A stretch of DNA of 64,000 bases, from assembly GCF_003576645.1 (NCBI RefSeq), contig NC_044923.1:10292412-10356411 (forward strand), in the 5' to 3' direction. Each line of letters opens with the position of its first letter. The first letter of the stretch is position 1. This stretch comes from Ipomoea triloba (Eukaryota > Streptophyta > Magnoliopsida > Solanales > Convolvulaceae). Position numbers and translations under genes: made by a program. This document shows, one piece after another, positions 60,375-64,000 of this stretch. The notes below the pieces were generated by a model. The model saw only the letters and a list, made by a program, of their open reading frames with translations. It was not told where the DNA came from and made no database searches.

Positions 60375-61440
60375 ATTTCTCAGTATTAGATTTGTGCTAA
60401 AACGTATTGTGTTTGATGATTAGAGTATTGATTATTCATTTGTGTTATGAAATACTACATTTAGAGTAAAAAGTATTAGATTTAATGCTTAAATTGTTGA
60501 TTATTTATTTGTGCTATGAAGTACTAGATTTATACTATAAAGTATTAAATGTAATTTTCAAAGTGTTGATTATTCATTTATCCTATGAAGTAGTATATTC
60601 GTGCTATAAAGTATTGTGTTTGATAATTAAAGTTATGATTATTTTTGTTATATGAAATAGTATATTTGTGATATAAAGTTTTGTGTTTGATGATTAAAGT
60701 TATGATTATTCATTTGTACTAGGATGTACGACATTTAGGTTATAAAGTATTATATTTAATGGTTAAAATGTTGATTATTCATTTGTGCTATGAAGTAGTA
60801 GGTTTAGGCTATAAAGTATTAGATTTAATGGTTAAAGTATTGATTATTCTTTTGTGCTATAAAGTAGTAGATTTAGGCTATAAAGTATTGTGTTTGATGG
60901 TTAATGTTATGATTATTTATTTGTGCTATGAAGTACTATATTTAGGCTACAAAGTATTAGATTTTTTACTAACTCTATTACAATGCAGTATCTGTTCATA
61001 ACTACTTTTTCAACCTATTGAAGCACAAGAGTCAGTACTGAGGCTCGAACCCACTCTACTGAGGCTCGAACCCACCACCTCCCGTATAAAGGGAAGGGTT
61101 TGATGCCACTGGACCACAAGGTCCTTGGCAAAGTATTAGATTTAATGGTTAAAGTGTTGATTATTCATTTGTGCGATGAAGTAATAGATTTAGGTCATAA
61201 AGTCTTATATTTAATGAAGTGTTAATTATATATTTGTACTATATATGAAGTACTAGATTTAGACTATAAAGTATTAAATTTAATGGTTAAACTCCTGATT
61301 ATTCATTTGTGATATGAAGTACTAGATTTAGGTTATAAAGTATTAGATTTAATGCTTAAAATGTTGATTATATTTTGTGCTATGGAGTAGTATATTTGTG
61401 CTATTGAGTATTGTATTTGATGATTAAAGTGTTGATTAAT
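60375..61440. repeat. 69-bp tandem array
   Basis: About fifteen diverged copies of a unit with AAAGTATTAGATTTAATGGT, GTTGATTATTCATTTGTGCT and ATGAAGTACTAGATTTAGG. Some units are shortened. A SINE interrupts the array. Since 69 is divisible by three, an ORF with 23-residue periodicity (60759-61001) arises; I do not regard it as a gene. Confidence 0.88.
60965..61129 (-). mobile_element. SINE with 14-bp target duplication
   Basis: On the minus strand: GGACCTTGTGGTCCAGTGGC (box A region), GGGTTCGAGCC (box B, doubled at 61042-61071 by a 19-bp duplication), then the family tail. The duplication AAAGTATTAGATTT flanks it (60951-60964 and 61130-61143), cutting one 69-bp unit. Confidence 0.87.
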
Positions 61441-61599
61441 TATATATAGTCGGCCAAAACTATTTTCTCAAGTCCTATATCCAATATCATTACTATCCCC
61501 GTCAAAGAGTAATCTTTCCATAATTTTAAAGATTTTGACATTTGAGATAAAGTAACCTTGGGGGCAACGGGAGTTGGGTTCTTTAGAAACTGTTGAACC

Positions 61600-61870
61600 G
61601 AATAATACCTTATAGTCTAAACACAATACTTTATAGCATTAAATGTAATACTTTATAGTCCAAATCTAGTATATAGTTTAAGATTGATATATTTAATACT
61701 TTAAGCATTCAACACAATGATTTATAGCCTAAATGTAATATTATATAGCCTAAATGTAATATACAGTTCAAAATAGATATATTTAATACATTAAGCCTTA
61801 AGCACAATAGTTAATAGTCTAAATGTAATACTTCTTAGCACAAATATAAGATAAATATATTTAATGCATA
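61600..61870. repeat. Inverted arm of the 69-bp array
   Basis: CACAATACTTTATAG, TTAAATGTAATAC and AATATATTTAATACTTTAAGC are reverse-complement relatives of the units at 60375-61440, so the array and this arm form a large inverted structure around a 150-bp spacer (61446-61600). Confidence 0.65.
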
Positions 61871-62136
61871 CATTAATGACTATTTTAATTTTTTTGATCG
61901 AAAACATATATGATTAATTTGATGATGTTATCTTGTTGAAAAGGATGGAATGCTAAGGGCAGACATTCCGAAAACAATCCAGTGTTATATGCGTGAAAGT
62001 GGGTGTTCATAAGAGAAAGGTGGGGAGTATATCAATGGCTTAATTGTAGAAACGTGGAAGAAACTGAATGTAGAATTATGGATGAGGATGGAGCGTTGTC
62101 CCCTTTCCAAGGAATTTAGGAGAACAGCGATGAATA

Positions 62137-62628
62137 TGTGAGAATGGGAAAAGTCTGTATATTATGATGTTTCAAACTATTGTACTGAGAAGGTATAAAT
62201 AGAAGAAAAACTAGTAACAACTCTAGACCAATTCTAAACGAGATAAAATATAACCATCTAGACTTAATCAACAAACTAAATATGTCGACGCCAAACTGGA
62301 AAATTTGCATCAGTAAGACGGATTGGGAAGTTGGTTGGGGCGGATATTTGGATGATAGCAGTGGTGGAAGTACTCGCCATAAGAATGAATTAGGAAGAGG
62401 AGAAAGGTAAAAAAAATAAAAATTGAATAAGTCTCGTGATAGTCAGGCTCTGATACCATGTGAGAATGGGAAAAGTCAGTATATTATGATGTTTCACACT
62501 ATTGTACAGAGAAGGTATAAATAGAAGAAATACTAGTAACAACTCTAGACCAATTCTAAAGGAGAAAAAATATAACCATCTAGACTTAATCAACAAACTA
62601 AATATGTGAATAATATTAATGCTTAATA
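62137..62628 (-). mobile_element. TRIM-like LTR element
   Basis: LTRs at 62459-62628 (TATTAAGC to TTCTCACA on the minus strand) and 62137-62284 (cut at its beginning) flank only 174 bp. The PBS TGGTATCAGAGCC (62446-62458) directly follows the right LTR. The LTRs are relatives of the Copia LTR at 58209-58382. No target duplication is visible because the left copy is incomplete. Either a TRIM or a deletion derivative of that Copia family. Confidence 0.72.
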
Positions 62629-62761
62629 ATCTTCCTAGAATTGCTCAATTTATAGACCAGTAGGGAGACGGATTTGGTGTCCGCCCATATGAGAACAAGA
62701 ACCGCATTGTGGCTCTGTTCTTTGAACCCATAAACTATGACTCAAATTATAATACTATGCC

Positions 62762-63035
62762 CCATATTATATAGACCCGACCCGTCTCATGAATTGTGAC
62801 CCGTGAGATGGTCTCACACAGGTGTAACCCATATATAATGAGAATTATTTCAGAAAATTTATAGAAAGTCAAAATGTGTACTATATATAAACCATCAATA
62901 CCACCACAATCACCAACACCCCCGTCACCACAGTTACTATCACCACCGTCACATGCACTAGTACCATCACCATCACTACCACGTACTACCACCACCACCA
63001 CCCCACCACCGCTACCACCCCACCACATCCCACCG
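62762..63035. repeat. MITE fragment and (CCA)n-rich tract
   Basis: 62762-62832 is a fragment of the GTGAGACCGTCTCAC family. 62885-63035 is an imperfect ACC/CCA/TCACC repeat; the frames on both strands across it are low complexity. Confidence 0.65.
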
Positions 63036-63199
63036 CTAGTTAAGATGAAGATATCTGAATTTCTCCCAACCGCTAGATGAAGAAAGGACAATTATTGCAA
63101 GTTCCTTTTCAAATTCGTGCAAACTCTAAGGAAAAGGACAAAGGTCATTACTGAAAATGACAAAACTTACAAATGTAGCACATTGGAGTTAGTGGTAGA

Positions 63200-63919
63200 A
63201 TTGGACACTTGTCGTGCTGGGGTAACAGATTAATTTAGAAATTCTAGAAGATGACCAGCCTACCCTCACCTCTATCGTATAAATAGAGGACTCCAAAAAT
63301 CAAAAAAGTTGTGAGCCTAAGATGACTAAATTACTGTGTTATTATTGAATCGTTGTGCAATTTTAGAGAGAGATGCAGCTTTCATAGTTCATATATCCAA
63401 AGCAACTTAGAGCTTCCTTGTGAATTATCCAAATTTACTGTTGTGATCGGCTGCTCAAGGCGACTTCGTGGCTAACCTTTAGAGTGGAGATCTATTGTTG
63501 AAGATTAGAGGGGACATCCGAATCGAAGAAACGCTATTGCGATCAATAGTGCTTTGTGGATACACTGTGTGATCAATTCACTTGCATTTTTAAAAAGATA
63601 CTAGTGAAATCCTTCTTGGACGTTAAGGAGAATAATGGAGTAGGAGGTTGTCGAACCACTATAAAAATCTCTCTATCTCAATTTCTTTACTTTATGCTCT
63701 TATATTTCAACCGTCCGAAACAACACACACAGGCTAACAAATCTTTAAGATATGATTGAAAACTTATAATACGTAACAAAATCTTTAAGACTTCTGCTGC
63801 CTATCACTTGCTATCAGTTAGTAATAAGCTCTGCTTTCTAAAATTGTTCAAGTTAAATTTTTAAAAAAGTCTATTCAACCCCCTCCCACTCTAGACTTTT
63901 TGCCTTGCTAGGACCAACA
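63200..63919 (+). mobile_element. Putative Copia-type LTR
   Basis: A TATA-like GTATAAATAGAGG (63278-63290) is followed by leader-like sequence, a GTGTGTCGAACCACTATAAA-like stretch (63646-63665) and the end CAACCCCCTCCC...GGACCAACA at 63919. These are features of some plant Copia LTRs. No PBS follows and the 5' boundary is not certain, so it may be a solo LTR or a 3' LTR. Confidence 0.45.
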
Positions 63920-64000
63920 CGTTTCCAATAAGTTCTCACATTGCTTGCCTAATGATGCATTCAGATTTGGTTATTGAAAGGACTGTTTCACAGGTTCAAG

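Noticed and set aside
60759..61001. ORF with 23-residue repeats
   Set aside because: The 69-bp tandem unit is divisible by three and rich in hydrophobic codons by composition; there is no promoter, and other units have stops.

Overview
This window is nuclear DNA of a flowering plant. It has large AT-rich intergenic spaces, GT-AG introns, TATA boxes of the form CTATAAATA, and every major class of plant transposon (Copia and Gypsy-like LTR elements, MULE, hAT, CACTA, Stowaway, Helitron, SINE). The protein types fit a eudicot, probably an asterid; the sequence alone does not settle the family or species.

I can support six protein-coding genes. A single-exon UDP-glycosyltransferase (UGT71/group E type) lies on the minus strand at 1366-2769. 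Four two-exon GH19 class IV chitinase genes follow: A (10868-12211, minus), B (22981-23751, minus), C (31819-33169, plus) and D (40454-42018, plus). A three-exon DUF3700 gene (TSJT1/aluminium-induced-protein type, with YGL and LRDR motifs) is at 48361-49891 on the plus strand. The chitinases are a tandem/inverted cluster of defence genes. A, C and D encode a signal peptide, a hevein (CBM18) domain and a GH19 domain. B has lost the hevein domain and the end of the signal peptide through a clean in-frame 126-bp deletion at a CCCTAG microhomology, and also has a His-to-Tyr change next to the catalytic Glu. Upstream of their TATA boxes all four carry W-box motifs (TTGAC/GTCAA); A and C also carry a TGACGT/ACGTCA motif. 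This suggests WRKY/TGA-type defence control.

A and C are an inverted duplication whose homology covers the genes and both flanks. C's upstream flank has since gained a 906-bp MULE-like element, and A keeps the empty site. C's downstream flank has gained an LTR.

Most of the rest is transposon-derived. 1-10 kb holds an LTR fragment, Helitron ends, a hAT MITE and a MULE-like element. 9.7-10.5 kb is a solo LTR. 13-22.6 kb holds Copia remnants, duplicated segments, foldback MITEs, a SINE and another solo LTR. 25.15-29.48 kb is a large Gypsy-like solo LTR that contains a second solo LTR and sits inside a Copia gag. 34.6-40 kb is rich in TIR elements and microsatellites. 42.2-44.7 kb holds Helitrons. 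50.18-56.89 kb is a young, non-coding LTR element (LARD-type). 57.1-58.4 kb is an internally deleted Copia element. 60.4-61.9 kb is a 69-bp tandem array. 62.1-62.6 kb is a TRIM-like element. The window ends in LTR-like sequence. No rRNA, tRNA or CRISPR feature was found. All homology statements come from reading the sequence by eye; no database was searched.
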